DNA of 20,440 bases from CAZPMC01 sp964587755 (lineage in GTDB: Bacteria > Bacillota > Clostridia > Acetivibrionales > DTU013), in contig CAZPMC010000041.1 in assembly GCA_964587755.1 (NCBI GenBank), positions 1 to 20,440 of the forward strand, given 5' to 3'. The notes beneath the pieces were generated by a model. It was not told the DNA's origin. It was given only the letters and a program-made list of their open reading frames with translations, and searched no databases. The position numbers and the translations under genes were made by a program. Below, one piece after another: positions 1 to 8,519 of this stretch. The first letter of the stretch is position 1, and each line of letters opens with the position of its first letter.

Positions 1-154
1 TGACAGAGGTCATAGGGAGCTTCCAATAAGGGCTGATTTTGTAGGTAAAAACGTTCCTACATCAAAATCGGAATTGGTTAATGTTAAGCTTTATGATATT
101 GACAAGGTTAATGTCGTAACAATAAGCGATGTTGATAAAAATACTAAGCATTGA
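1..154 (+). CDS. pyrR: PyrR, C-terminal fragment (pyr operon regulator / uracil phosphoribosyltransferase)
   Basis: Only the last 50 codons are in the window; the reading frame starts at base 2 and ends in TGA at 152-154. The fragment opens with DRGHRELPIRADFVGKNVPT and continues with SKSE and a run of hydrophobic and acidic residues. This is the characteristic C-terminus of PyrR, including the DRGHRELP segment. PyrR is an RNA-binding attenuation protein with a phosphoribosyltransferase fold. With UMP bound it binds pyr leader RNA and promotes termination. Its place just before pyrB matches pyr operons of Firmicutes. The tail after the conserved region (about 18 residues, ending DKNTKH) is slightly longer than I remember for Bacillus. 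The N-terminal part, including the PRPP loop, is outside the window, so its integrity cannot be judged. Confidence 0.92.
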   Translation, partial: DRGHRELPIRADFVGKNVPTSKSELVNVKLYDIDKVNVVTISDVDKNTKH

Positions 155-181
155 GTAAGGACTATTCCTTACTTTTTTTTT
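154..181 (+). terminator. Hairpin plus U-tract between pyrR and pyrB
   Basis: AGTAAGG (154-160) and CCTTACT (167-173) form a 7-bp perfect stem with a 6-base loop, followed directly by eight T. It begins on the last base of the pyrR stop codon and lies 36 bases upstream of pyrB. The stem is short and only moderately GC-rich, so it is probably a leaky intrinsic terminator that lowers pyrB-onward expression relative to pyrR. I could not see a PyrR-binding anti-antiterminator or a convincing antiterminator in the 62-base gap, so a classical PyrR attenuator is not supported here. Confidence 0.55.
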
Positions 182-216
182 GATAAATTACATTAACAAA
201 AAGGCGGTAGAAATTT

Positions 217-1155
217 ATGCATTTGAAATCAAAGGATTTGCTGGGTCTAAGAGATATTTCTGCCCAGGAGATAGAATTTATCCTGGACACTGCTAAAACA
301 ATGAAGTATATTATTACATCAAACAGTAAAAAAACACCACACTTGCAGGGCAAATCTATTGTTACTTTATTCTACGAAAACAGTACCCGCACCAGGCTTT
401 CATTCGAGCTTGCATCTAAATACATGAGTGCTGCTGCTGCCAATATATCTTCATCCGCAAGTAGTGTTCAAAAAGGCGAGTCATTGATAGATACTGCCCG
501 GACTATTGATATGATGGGCACGGATATAATAATAATCAGACACCCCCAATCAGGTGCGCCCCATCTTCTGGCAAAAAACGTTAAAGCCTCGGTAATAAAC
601 GCCGGAGACGGAATGAATGAGCACCCCACACAGGCCTTGCTTGATATGTTTACAATGAGAGAAAAAATGGGTTCGCTAAAAGGTCTAAAGGTAGCCATAA
701 TAGGCGATATTTATCACAGCAGGGTTGCAAGAAGCAATATTTGGGGGCTTCAAAAGATGGGTGCAGAGGTTTCCATTTCAGGACCTTCAACCTTAATACC
801 CCCTTTCATAGAAAGAACAGGCGCAAAAGTGTATAGCACTATCCAGGAGGCTTTAATAGACGCAGATGTTGTAATGTCATTGAGAATTCAGTTGGAGAGG
901 CAAAAAAAAGCACTTTTCCCGTCAGCCCGTGAATATACACGATTTTACGGTCTTGATGAAAAAAGACTCAAGCTTGCTAAGAAGAACGCCCTGATTATGC
1001 ATCCCGGGCCTGTCAACCGAGGTCTTGAGCTGACAAGCCCTGTTGCTGACAGCGACTATTCGGTGATAAATGAACAGGTGACAAATGGTGTCGCAGTTCG
1101 CATGGCACTTCTTTATCTTTTAACCAGGAGGATTAGTGATGAAGCTGTTAATTAA
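217..1155 (+). CDS. pyrB: Aspartate carbamoyltransferase catalytic subunit
   Basis: Condenses carbamoyl phosphate with L-aspartate to give N-carbamoyl-L-aspartate, the first committed step of UMP synthesis, in the cytoplasm. The 312 residues match the usual ~305-residue catalytic chain. Visible motifs in order: the carbamoyl-phosphate loop STRTR (56-60) in ENSTRTRLSFE, the loop Lys in QKGES (85-89), RHP (108-110), HPTQALLD (136-143), and the C-terminal aspartate-binding segment with HPGPVNRG (262-269). Together these give an intact active site. The start ATG has AAGGCGG at 201-207, nine bases upstream. The end overlaps pyrC by 17 bases, indicating translational coupling. No pyrI regulatory-chain gene is adjacent, so it is probably an unregulated trimer of the Bacillus type with control at the pyr operon level. 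Confidence 0.97.
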   Translation: MHLKSKDLLGLRDISAQEIEFILDTAKTMKYIITSNSKKTPHLQGKSIVTLFYENSTRTRLSFELASKYMSAAAANISSSASSVQKGESLIDTARTIDMMGTDIIIIRHPQSGAPHLLAKNVKASVINAGDGMNEHPTQALLDMFTMREKMGSLKGLKVAIIGDIYHSRVARSNIWGLQKMGAEVSISGPSTLIPPFIERTGAKVYSTIQEALIDADVVMSLRIQLERQKKALFPSAREYTRFYGLDEKRLKLAKKNALIMHPGPVNRGLELTSPVADSDYSVINEQVTNGVAVRMALLYLLTRRISDEAVN

Positions 1156-2425
1156 AAACGGACATGTAGTAGATCCTAAAACAGGAACAGATAAAGTAAC
1201 AGATATATTAGTTGAGGATGGTTTCATTTCCCAGGTTTTTGAAAATATTCAGCAGGAGAATTGCGAAACCATAGATGCAACAGGTAAATACGTATTACCA
1301 GGTCTTGTGGACGCACACTGTCACCTGCGTGATCCGGGATATGAGTACAAAGAGGATATTGAAACAGGAACTGCTTCTGCTGCAGTCGGCGGATTTACCT
1401 CTATTGCCTGTATGCCAAATACAAACCCTGTTATAGACAATGAATCTGTTATTAAATATATACTTGATAAAGCGCGGTTGGAAGGATATGTTCATGTATA
1501 TCCCATTGGAGCTGTTACTAAAGGGCAAAAAGGGGAGGAGCTGGCAGAGATAGGTGAACTGAAGTTTGCCGGCGCTGTAGCCATATCAGATGACGGAAAA
1601 CCAATCATGAACTCTTCGTTGATGAAAAAAGCAATGCAATACTCTTCCATATTCGATATAACATTAATATCCCATTGTGAAGATACTGATATTGCAGAAG
1701 ACGGTGTAATGAACGAAGGCTATATGTCGACTGTATTAGGGCTTAAAGGGATACCTGCTGCTGCTGAAGAAATAATGGTTGCACGGGAGCTTATATTATC
1801 TGAGTATTTAGGCCTGCCTTTGCACATTGCACATGTTAGTACAGAACTCTCAGTAGAAATGATAAGAAATGCAAAAAAGAAAGGGGTGAAGGTCACATGC
1901 GAGACCTGTCCCCACTACTTCTCACTGACTGAGGAGGCTTGTGAGGGTTTCAATACTCTGGCTAAGGTTAATCCGCCTCTCAGGACAAAAAAGGACATGG
2001 AAGCAATAGTCAAGGGGCTTCTTGACGATACCATTGATATTATTGCTACGGACCACGCCCCTCATCATTCAGATGAGAAGAATATTGAGTTTAATTTCGC
2101 AGCAAACGGATTAGTAGGCTTTGAAACGGCAGTACCTTTAGCAGTTACATATCTTGTTAAACAAAACAATATGTCCATATCTAAGCTTGTTGAAAAAATG
2201 AGTCTTAATCCCTCAAAAATACTGGGGTTAAACAAAGGCTCCCTTGAAGTTGGAAGTTGTGCAGATATAACCATTATTGACATTGATAAAGAAATTACTG
2301 TTGATATCGAAAAATTTAAATCCAAGTCAAAAAATTCGCCTTACAACGGGTTTAAGCTTTATGGCCAGGTGTGGTGCACCATTGTAGAAGGAAAGCTTGT
2401 AGTCAGCGAGGGTATTTTATTATGA
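1139..2425 (+). CDS. pyrC: Dihydroorotase, class I
   Basis: Zinc amidohydrolase that cyclises N-carbamoyl-aspartate to dihydroorotate. The protein is 428 residues, the length of the long class I (Bacillus/Aquifex-type) enzyme and unlike the short E. coli PyrC. Seen: the metal-binding HxH in DAHCHLRDPGYEY (His60 and His62), the SDDGK segment where class I enzymes supply the bridging Asp, SHCED, HIAHVSTE with a further His ligand, CETCPHY, and ATDHAPH with the catalytic Asp. I chose ATG 1139 over the in-frame GTG at 1136 because AGGAGG at 1126-1131 is 7 bases from the ATG and only 4 from the GTG. It overlaps pyrB by 17 bases and pyrF starts 13 bases after its stop. No motif is missing. Confidence 0.96.
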   Translation: MKLLIKNGHVVDPKTGTDKVTDILVEDGFISQVFENIQQENCETIDATGKYVLPGLVDAHCHLRDPGYEYKEDIETGTASAAVGGFTSIACMPNTNPVIDNESVIKYILDKARLEGYVHVYPIGAVTKGQKGEELAEIGELKFAGAVAISDDGKPIMNSSLMKKAMQYSSIFDITLISHCEDTDIAEDGVMNEGYMSTVLGLKGIPAAAEEIMVARELILSEYLGLPLHIAHVSTELSVEMIRNAKKKGVKVTCETCPHYFSLTEEACEGFNTLAKVNPPLRTKKDMEAIVKGLLDDTIDIIATDHAPHHSDEKNIEFNFAANGLVGFETAVPLAVTYLVKQNNMSISKLVEKMSLNPSKILGLNKGSLEVGSCADITIIDIDKEITVDIEKFKSKSKNSPYNGFKLYGQVWCTIVEGKLVVSEGILL

Positions 2426-2438
2426 AAGGACTGATAAA

Positions 2439-3383
2439 GTGTTTGCAGATAAATTAACACAAAGCATTAAAAGGCTAAACAACCCTACCGTAGTTGGTCT
2501 TGATCCTAATCTTTTATATATACCTGAGTATATAAAGGAAAAAGCATTTAAGGAACATGGAGAAAGCCTTAAGGCAGTTGCCAAAGCTTATATGGAATTC
2601 AATAAAAAGCTTATTGACTGTGTATATGATATTGTCCCGGCAGTAAAACCGCAGCTTGCGTATTATGAAATGTATGGTATCGAAGGGTTAAATGCATTTT
2701 ATGAAACCTGCAAATATGCTAAATCAAAAGGTTTAATCGTTATAGCCGATGGGAAAAGAAATGATATCGGCTCTACGGCTAAAGCTTATTCATCTGGATA
2801 TCTTGGAACCTCTCCCATTGGGAAAAGAGAAGCTTCCGCTTGTGATGCCGATGCACTTACAGTCAACCCGTATCTCGGCATTGATGGAGTTGAGCCCTTC
2901 ATAAACGACTGTAAATCCTTTGAAAAGGGTATATTTATTCTTGTAAAGACTTCAAACAAATCCTCCGGACAGCTTCAAGACATTGTGACAGAGGATGGTC
3001 TTCACTTATACGAAAAGGTGGCACAGCTTGTAAACGAGTGGGGAAAGGAAGTCATGGGAGAATGCGGATACAGCAGTATCGGGGCTGTTGTAGGAGCTAC
3101 ATATCCTAAGCAGGCTAAGGTGTTAAGAAAAATAATGAAAAATGCATATATCTTAGTACCTGGCTATGGAGCACAGGGAGGGACAGCAAGGGATGCTGTA
3201 AACTCCTTCAATGAGGATGGTACAGGAGCTATTATAAATGCTTCAAGAAGTATTATGTGCGCCTGGAAAGCAGAAAGATGGCAGGGTAAATACACTGAAA
3301 AGGATTTTGATGCTGCCGCAAGGCAAGAGGCAATCAGAATGAGGGATGAAATTATTCAGGCTCTTGAATCTTGTTGCAAATAG
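2439..3383 (+). CDS. pyrF: Orotidine-5'-phosphate decarboxylase, long (type 2) form
   Basis: Decarboxylates OMP to UMP, the last step of the de novo pathway. The 314 residues fit the longer type 2 OMP decarboxylases found in clostridia, actinobacteria and myxobacteria, not the ~240-residue form of Bacillus. The catalytic DxKxxD is seen in IADGKRNDIGST (Asp104, Lys106, Asp109), with GLDPN near the N-terminus (20-24), TVNPYLG (141-147) and the phosphate-binding VPGYGAQGG (240-248). The start codon is GTG at 2439, supported by AAAGGA at 2425-2430 that overlaps the pyrC stop. It lies between pyrC and carA here, whereas Bacillus places pyrF near the operon end. The order fits the pathway and I see no defect. 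Confidence 0.96.
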   Translation: MFADKLTQSIKRLNNPTVVGLDPNLLYIPEYIKEKAFKEHGESLKAVAKAYMEFNKKLIDCVYDIVPAVKPQLAYYEMYGIEGLNAFYETCKYAKSKGLIVIADGKRNDIGSTAKAYSSGYLGTSPIGKREASACDADALTVNPYLGIDGVEPFINDCKSFEKGIFILVKTSNKSSGQLQDIVTEDGLHLYEKVAQLVNEWGKEVMGECGYSSIGAVVGATYPKQAKVLRKIMKNAYILVPGYGAQGGTARDAVNSFNEDGTGAIINASRSIMCAWKAERWQGKYTEKDFDAAARQEAIRMRDEIIQALESCCK

Positions 3384-3423
3384 ATAAATCAGACAATTTT
3401 TTTAGACCAGAAGGAGAAACTTG

Positions 3424-4500
3424 ATGAAGGCCTTTTTAGCATTAGAAGACGGTACTGTTTTTGAAGGCAGCGGCTTTGGAGCTTGCGGAGAGGTTATAGG
3501 CGAATTGGTTTTTAATACCTCAATGACTGGGTACCATCAGATACTTACAGATCCCTCCAACTATGGCCAAATAGTTGCAATGACTTATCCTTTAGTCGGA
3601 AACTATGGTATAAACACCGAGGATATTGGTTCGCATAAGCCTCACCTTAAGGGCTTTATCGTCAAAGAAATTTGCAGAAATCCAAGTAATTGGCGCTCAA
3701 TTGAAACTCTAAATGAATATCTTGAAAAAAATAATGTTATAGGTATAGAGGGTATCGATACACGTTTATTGACCAGAATTTTACGCAACAAAGGCACCAT
3801 GGTGGGAATGATTTCAACTCAAAAAAGCTTTGATTTTAATTTAAAGAAAGTAGCAATTTTAAAAAATAAAATCAAAAAGCCTGCTTTAAAGGTTACAGTA
3901 AAGGAATTAGAGCATATTGAAGGCAAAGGGTTAAGAGTTGCAATGATAGATTATGGAGCAAACAGAAACATCATTAAATCTCTGGTAAAAAGGGACTGTG
4001 ACATTTTAAGGTTCCCGGCCAAGGCTTTGCCGGATGAGATATTGGCTTTTGAACCTCACTGTATTTTACTGACAAACGGGCCTGGAAATCCTAAGGAATA
4101 TACAGAACAGATTGAAGTTATAAAGCAATTACTTGGTAAAAAGCCGGTATTCGGAATAGGTCTTGGACATCAGCTGGTGGCTCTTGCAAGAGGAGCAGAT
4201 ACACAAAGGCTTAAATGCGGTCATAGAGGAAGCAACCACCCTGTAAAGGATATAGAAAAGGACAGGGTATTTATTACTACTCAAAATCATGGATATATTG
4301 TAACAGAAGAGAGTCTTAGCAACTCAAAATCTGTTATAACACATATAAATATGAATGACGGCACTGTGGAGGGTATACGTTATCAGGATATTCCGGCTTT
4401 TACTGTGCAATTCCGCCCGGAGGATGCACCAGGACCTACCGAAACAGCATACCTTTACGATGACTTTTTTGAAATGATCAGACATAGGGAAGGGAGATAA
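3424..4500 (+). CDS. carA: Carbamoyl-phosphate synthase small subunit with inactivated glutaminase triad
   Basis: Normally CarA hydrolyses glutamine and channels ammonia to CarB. The 358 residues have the usual layout: an N-terminal CarA domain (about 1-155, with FEGSGFG, STMTGY-like TSMTGYHQ and TDPSNYGQI) and a class I glutamine amidotransferase domain (about 170-350, with LTNGPGNP and QNHGY). The nucleophile motif, usually GICLGHQ, reads GIGLGHQ: the catalytic Cys (E. coli Cys269) is Gly246, codon GGT at 4159-4161. The catalytic His (E. coli His353), usually in QYHPE or QGHPE, is Arg331 (codon CGC at 4414-4416); the Glu of that motif stays (Glu333). Two triad residues are therefore lost in an otherwise well-kept protein, which predicts no glutaminase activity. 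ATG 3424 is preferred to TTG 3421 because AAGGAG at 3411-3416 is spaced 7 bases from it. It ends 2 bases before carB. Confidence 0.93.
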   Translation: MKAFLALEDGTVFEGSGFGACGEVIGELVFNTSMTGYHQILTDPSNYGQIVAMTYPLVGNYGINTEDIGSHKPHLKGFIVKEICRNPSNWRSIETLNEYLEKNNVIGIEGIDTRLLTRILRNKGTMVGMISTQKSFDFNLKKVAILKNKIKKPALKVTVKELEHIEGKGLRVAMIDYGANRNIIKSLVKRDCDILRFPAKALPDEILAFEPHCILLTNGPGNPKEYTEQIEVIKQLLGKKPVFGIGLGHQLVALARGADTQRLKCGHRGSNHPVKDIEKDRVFITTQNHGYIVTEESLSNSKSVITHINMNDGTVEGIRYQDIPAFTVQFRPEDAPGPTETAYLYDDFFEMIRHREGR

Positions 4501-4502
4501 GG

Positions 4503-7500
4503 ATGTCAAGACATAATGATATCAGTAGGGTAATTGTAATCGGCTCAGGCCCCATCATAATCGGGCAGGCAGCAGAATTTGATTATGCTGGAACGCAAGC
4601 CTGTCAGGCACTTAAAGAGGAAGGTATTGAGGTTGTTCTTGTAAACAGCAATCCTGCAACTATAATGACTGATACACAAATAGCAGACAAGATATACATA
4701 GAGCCTTTGAATGCAGAAACAGTAATGAAAATAATAGAGAAAGAAAGACCTGATAGCATGCTGGCCACATTAGGTGGACAAACAGGCCTAAACCTTGCAA
4801 TGGAGCTTTCTGAATCAGGTTTTTTAAAACAAATGGGAGTTAAGCTTTTAGGAACGTCTACCGAAGCCATAAAAATGTCAGAGGACAGGCAGGCTTTTAA
4901 GGACACTATGGAAAGCATTGGCCAGCCGTGTATCGCAAGTAAGGTGGTCACATCGGTTGAGGATGCACTCTCTTTTGCCGATGAAATAGAATACCCCGTA
5001 ATTGTAAGGCCTGCATATACATTAGGCGGCACTGGTGGCGGTATCGCATACAATAAAGAGCAGCTTAATGAAATATCAGTCAATGGGCTCAGGCTAAGCC
5101 GCGTAGGACAGATACTAATCGAAAAGTGTGTTTCAGGATGGAAGGAAATTGAGTTTGAAGTAATGAGAGACGGTAAGGGAAATGTTATTGCTGTGTGTAA
5201 CATGGAAAACATTGACCCAGTTGGTGTACATACAGGCGACAGCATCGTGGTTGCTCCGTCACAGACCTTGTCGGATACTGAATATCAAATGCTTCGCACC
5301 GCCTCCCTTGATATAATTTCAGCTCTTGGGATTCAAGGAGGCTGCAATGTACAGTTTGCACTACATCCAGAAAGCTTTGAATATGCTGTTATTGAGGTAA
5401 ATCCAAGGGTTAGCCGTTCCTCCGCCTTAGCTTCAAAGGCTACAGGATACCCGATTGCAAGGGTTACCACCAAAATTGCCATTGGGTATGGACTGGATGA
5501 AATAACAAATTCGGTAACAGGGAAAACCTACGCTTGCTTTGAGCCGACACTGGATTATGTTGTCGTAAAGATTCCAAAATGGCCCTTTGACAAATTTGTA
5601 AAGGCACAAAGGACATTAGGTACACAAATGAAGGCAACTGGTGAGGTCATGTCTATCAGCAGCTCATTTGAGGCTGCCCTGATGAAGGCGATAAGGTCAC
5701 TGGAGCTTGGCATATACACTCTGGAGCAGAAAATGTACAAACCCCTCGACAACGAAACAATACTAGAAAAGCTCCATGAGGTAAATGACGAGCGAATATT
5801 CGTAATCTCTGAAGCACTTAGGCGTGGAATTTCGGTTGAGAAAATACACAGCATTACAAAAATCGATAATTATTTTATCTCTAAGATTAATGAAATTGTA
5901 TTGATGGAAGAACAACTGAAAAAATTCACATTGGATACCATAACACCCGAAATGCTTAAAAAAGCAAAGATTCTAGGCTTTCCGGATATTGCAATTGCAA
6001 AATTTATAGGTGCTGAAAGGGCTTGTGTAAAGAAAACACGCTCAAGACTTGGAATAAATGCAGTATTTAAAATGGTTGACACATGTGCAGCTGAGTTTGA
6101 AGCTGTTTCACCATATTATTATTCAACATACGACACATTCAACGAGGTAACAAAGTCTGAGAGAAAAAAGATACTTGTTATAGGCTCGGGTCCTATAAGA
6201 ATCGGTCAGGGGATAGAGTTTGACTATTGCAGTGTTCATTGTGTTTGGGCTTTAAGGCAGATGGGTTATGAAACCATAATTGCAAACAACAACCCTGAGA
6301 CAGTCAGCACAGATTTCGATACGTCCGACAGATTGTATTTTGAACCGTTGACAATAGAGGATGTTGAAAATATTATAGAATGTGAACAGCCTGAGGGCGT
6401 TATTGTACAATTTGGCGGACAGACAGCCATAAAGCTTGTTAATCAATTAAGCGATATGGGAGTAAAGATTATCGGAACACAGGCAAAGGATGTTGATGCT
6501 GCCGAAGACAGGGAGAAATTTGATAAGATTTTAGAAGATGCCGGTATAGCAAGACCTAAAGGAACTACTGTTTATACATTAGGGGAAGCATTAAAAGCTG
6601 CAAATGAGCTTATGTACCCTGTTTTAGTTAGACCGTCCTATGTTCTCGGCGGACAGGGAATGGAAATCGCATATAACGATAAAGACATAGTTGAATTCAT
6701 GGAAATAATAAACAGAGTTAAGCAGGAACACCCCATACTTATTGACAAATACCTTATGGGTAAGGAAATAGAGGTTGATGCAATTTTCGACGGCGAAAGT
6801 ATTCTTATACCAGGCATTATGGAGCACTTAGAGCGTGCGGGGATTCACTCCGGTGACAGCATATCGGTTTATCCTGCAATATCTGTTCCCGAATCTATTG
6901 TAGGAAAAATAATAGAATACACTGAAAAGCTTGCAAAAGCACTTAATGTTATCGGACTGATTAATATTCAATACATACTGCATAATAATGGGCTTTATGT
7001 TATTGAGGTGAATCCAAGGTCAAGCCGTACAGTCCCGTATATAAGCAAAGTCACAGGTATTCCCATGGTTAACATAGCCACAAAGATTATGACAGGGAAA
7101 AAGCTTAAGGATTTTAAATACGGGACGGGACTATTCAGAAAAAGTAATTATGTGGCAATAAAGGTTCCTGTGTTTTCATTTGAAAAACTCCATGATGTGG
7201 ATACGGGACTTGGACCTGAAATGAAGTCCACAGGAGAGGTTTTAGGTGTGGGTAGGACCTTTCACGAGGCGTTGTATAAGGGGATTGTCGCATCAGGTAT
7301 AAGGCTTCCTGATAAGGCAGGGGGAGTTTTAATGACTGTTCGGAATTCTGATAAGCTTGAGCTTGTGCCGATTGCAGAGAAGTTTGAAAAGTTGGGCTAT
7401 GAGCTCTGGGCCACAGGAAAGACAGCTAATATACTGAATTCCCATGGTGTTGCAACAAATGCTGTCAAAAAAATAAATGAGGGACATCCCAATATACTTG

Positions 7501-7724
7501 ACCTTATTTCATCTGGGAAAGTTAAGATAGTTATCAATACGCCTACAAGAGGCAGGCAGCCTGAAAGAGACGGCTTTAGAATCAGACGCAAGGCAGTTGA
7601 AATGTCCATACCATGCTTTACATCACTTGATACTGCAAAAGCCGTGGTAAGCTGCATTGAGATGGAGAATAATAAAATGAATCTTGATGTAATAGATCTC
7701 AGCGTTATAGAAAAGGAGAGGTGA
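4503..7724 (+). CDS. carB: Carbamoyl-phosphate synthase large subunit
   Basis: Builds carbamoyl phosphate from bicarbonate, ammonia and two ATP. It is full length (1073 residues). Two homologous synthetase halves are clear: the first begins with GSGPIIIGQAAEFDYAG (about 14-30) and its ATP-grasp domain carries RPAYTLGGTGGG; the second begins with GSGPIRIGQGIEFDYC (561-576) with RPSYVLGGQGMEIA. Both contain the EVNPR metal and nucleotide motif followed by SRSSA or SSRTV. A C-terminal MGS-like allosteric domain (about 940-1060) keeps the paired Thr of WATGKT, the Lys before INEGHPN and INTPTRGR, so UMP-type feedback control is plausible. The start has AGGGAG at 4491-4496 overlapping the carA end. 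All catalytic landmarks look normal, so the partner CarA, not CarB, is the altered subunit. Confidence 0.97.
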   Translation: MSRHNDISRVIVIGSGPIIIGQAAEFDYAGTQACQALKEEGIEVVLVNSNPATIMTDTQIADKIYIEPLNAETVMKIIEKERPDSMLATLGGQTGLNLAMELSESGFLKQMGVKLLGTSTEAIKMSEDRQAFKDTMESIGQPCIASKVVTSVEDALSFADEIEYPVIVRPAYTLGGTGGGIAYNKEQLNEISVNGLRLSRVGQILIEKCVSGWKEIEFEVMRDGKGNVIAVCNMENIDPVGVHTGDSIVVAPSQTLSDTEYQMLRTASLDIISALGIQGGCNVQFALHPESFEYAVIEVNPRVSRSSALASKATGYPIARVTTKIAIGYGLDEITNSVTGKTYACFEPTLDYVVVKIPKWPFDKFVKAQRTLGTQMKATGEVMSISSSFEAALMKAIRSLELGIYTLEQKMYKPLDNETILEKLHEVNDERIFVISEALRRGISVEKIHSITKIDNYFISKINEIVLMEEQLKKFTLDTITPEMLKKAKILGFPDIAIAKFIGAERACVKKTRSRLGINAVFKMVDTCAAEFEAVSPYYYSTYDTFNEVTKSERKKILVIGSGPIRIGQGIEFDYCSVHCVWALRQMGYETIIANNNPETVSTDFDTSDRLYFEPLTIEDVENIIECEQPEGVIVQFGGQTAIKLVNQLSDMGVKIIGTQAKDVDAAEDREKFDKILEDAGIARPKGTTVYTLGEALKAANELMYPVLVRPSYVLGGQGMEIAYNDKDIVEFMEIINRVKQEHPILIDKYLMGKEIEVDAIFDGESILIPGIMEHLERAGIHSGDSISVYPAISVPESIVGKIIEYTEKLAKALNVIGLINIQYILHNNGLYVIEVNPRSSRTVPYISKVTGIPMVNIATKIMTGKKLKDFKYGTGLFRKSNYVAIKVPVFSFEKLHDVDTGLGPEMKSTGEVLGVGRTFHEALYKGIVASGIRLPDKAGGVLMTVRNSDKLELVPIAEKFEKLGYELWATGKTANILNSHGVATNAVKKINEGHPNILDLISSGKVKIVINTPTRGRQPERDGFRIRRKAVEMSIPCFTSLDTAKAVVSCIEMENNKMNLDVIDLSVIEKER

Positions 7725-8486
7725 TTGGATAAATTGAAATCTACCATGGAGAATAAAAAAACAAGACTCATATTTGTAAGACATGCAGAAGCAGTAGGGA
7801 ACAAAATAAGGCATTTTCATGGCTGGACTGATTCACCAATAACAGACAAGGGACACATTCAGGCACAGCTTGTTGCTGATAGGCTTTCGGGCTTGGATAT
7901 TGATGTTCTTTACTCCAGCTCTCTTAAAAGAACCATGGAAACGGCTCAATACATCTCTAAAGCTAAAAATCTTCCAATTATCAGAACAGATAAGCTAAAG
8001 GAAATTAACGGTGGTGAATGGGAGGACCTGACATGGGCTGAGTTGGAAGAAAGGTGGCCGAAAGCCTATAAAACCTGGGAGAACAGCCCTCATAAGCATC
8101 AAATGCCTGGCGGCGAGTCTATGGTTTCATTTCAAAAAAGACTTATTGACGAGGTAATGTATATTATTAATCATAACATTGGGAAGAATATCTGTATTGT
8201 TACACACGGTACAGCTATCCGGGCACTTATATGCTTCTTTAGGTCATGCACTCTTGAAGAAATGACAAATGTGGCGTGGTGTGACAATACAGCCCTTACA
8301 ATTATGGATTATGAGGATGGCAAATTTTCAACGGTTACAGAGGGGGATGCTACCCACCTGGGAAACGAATACGGGACAATAGTAAACCAGCAGTGGTGGG
8401 AAGATTATATGAAAAAGGTAAGGGATAGGGAGAGAGAAAGAGAAAAAAAGCAAGCGATTGAAAAAGATAAAATAAATGATGACTAG
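7725..8486 (+). CDS. Histidine phosphatase superfamily protein encoded in the pyr operon
   Basis: A 253-residue protein of the histidine phosphatase (phosphoglycerate mutase-like) superfamily. It shows the phosphohistidine motif as VRHAE (Arg19, His20; the family usually has RHGE), an Arg in SSSLKRTMETA (Arg69), the acid residue in NGGEWED (Glu98) and the second His in VTHGTAIR (His161). The catalytic set looks complete. The last ~30 residues are extremely charged (KKVRDREREREKKQ...), probably a disordered or helical tail. The start is TTG at 7725, right after the carB stop, with AAGGAG at 7713-7718 six bases upstream. The in-frame ATG at 7746 lacks such a site. The substrate cannot be read from sequence. 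Location within the pyr operon suggests a phosphorylated metabolite or nucleotide, but sugar phosphates or alpha-ribazole phosphate are alternatives. Confidence 0.87.
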   Translation: MDKLKSTMENKKTRLIFVRHAEAVGNKIRHFHGWTDSPITDKGHIQAQLVADRLSGLDIDVLYSSSLKRTMETAQYISKAKNLPIIRTDKLKEINGGEWEDLTWAELEERWPKAYKTWENSPHKHQMPGGESMVSFQKRLIDEVMYIINHNIGKNICIVTHGTAIRALICFFRSCTLEEMTNVAWCDNTALTIMDYEDGKFSTVTEGDATHLGNEYGTIVNQQWWEDYMKKVRDREREREKKQAIEKDKINDD

Positions 8487-8519
8487 CCTAATTGATATTA
8501 AATGAGGAGGAGTTTTTAC

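Noticed and set aside
155..216. PyrR-type attenuator leader before pyrB
   Set aside because: The gap is too short and lacks a recognisable PyrR-binding loop or an antiterminator alternative; only the simple hairpin and U-tract are supported.
3424..4500. Treating carA as a pseudogene
   Set aside because: The frame is full length with good start signal and well-kept N-terminal and amidotransferase motifs; only two catalytic residues differ, which fits loss of one activity and not decay.
4604..5245. Long 213-residue open frame on the minus strand within carB
   Set aside because: It is antisense to a clearly conserved CarB ATP-grasp region, has Ser/Ile/Thr-rich shadow composition and no ribosome binding site or recognisable domain.
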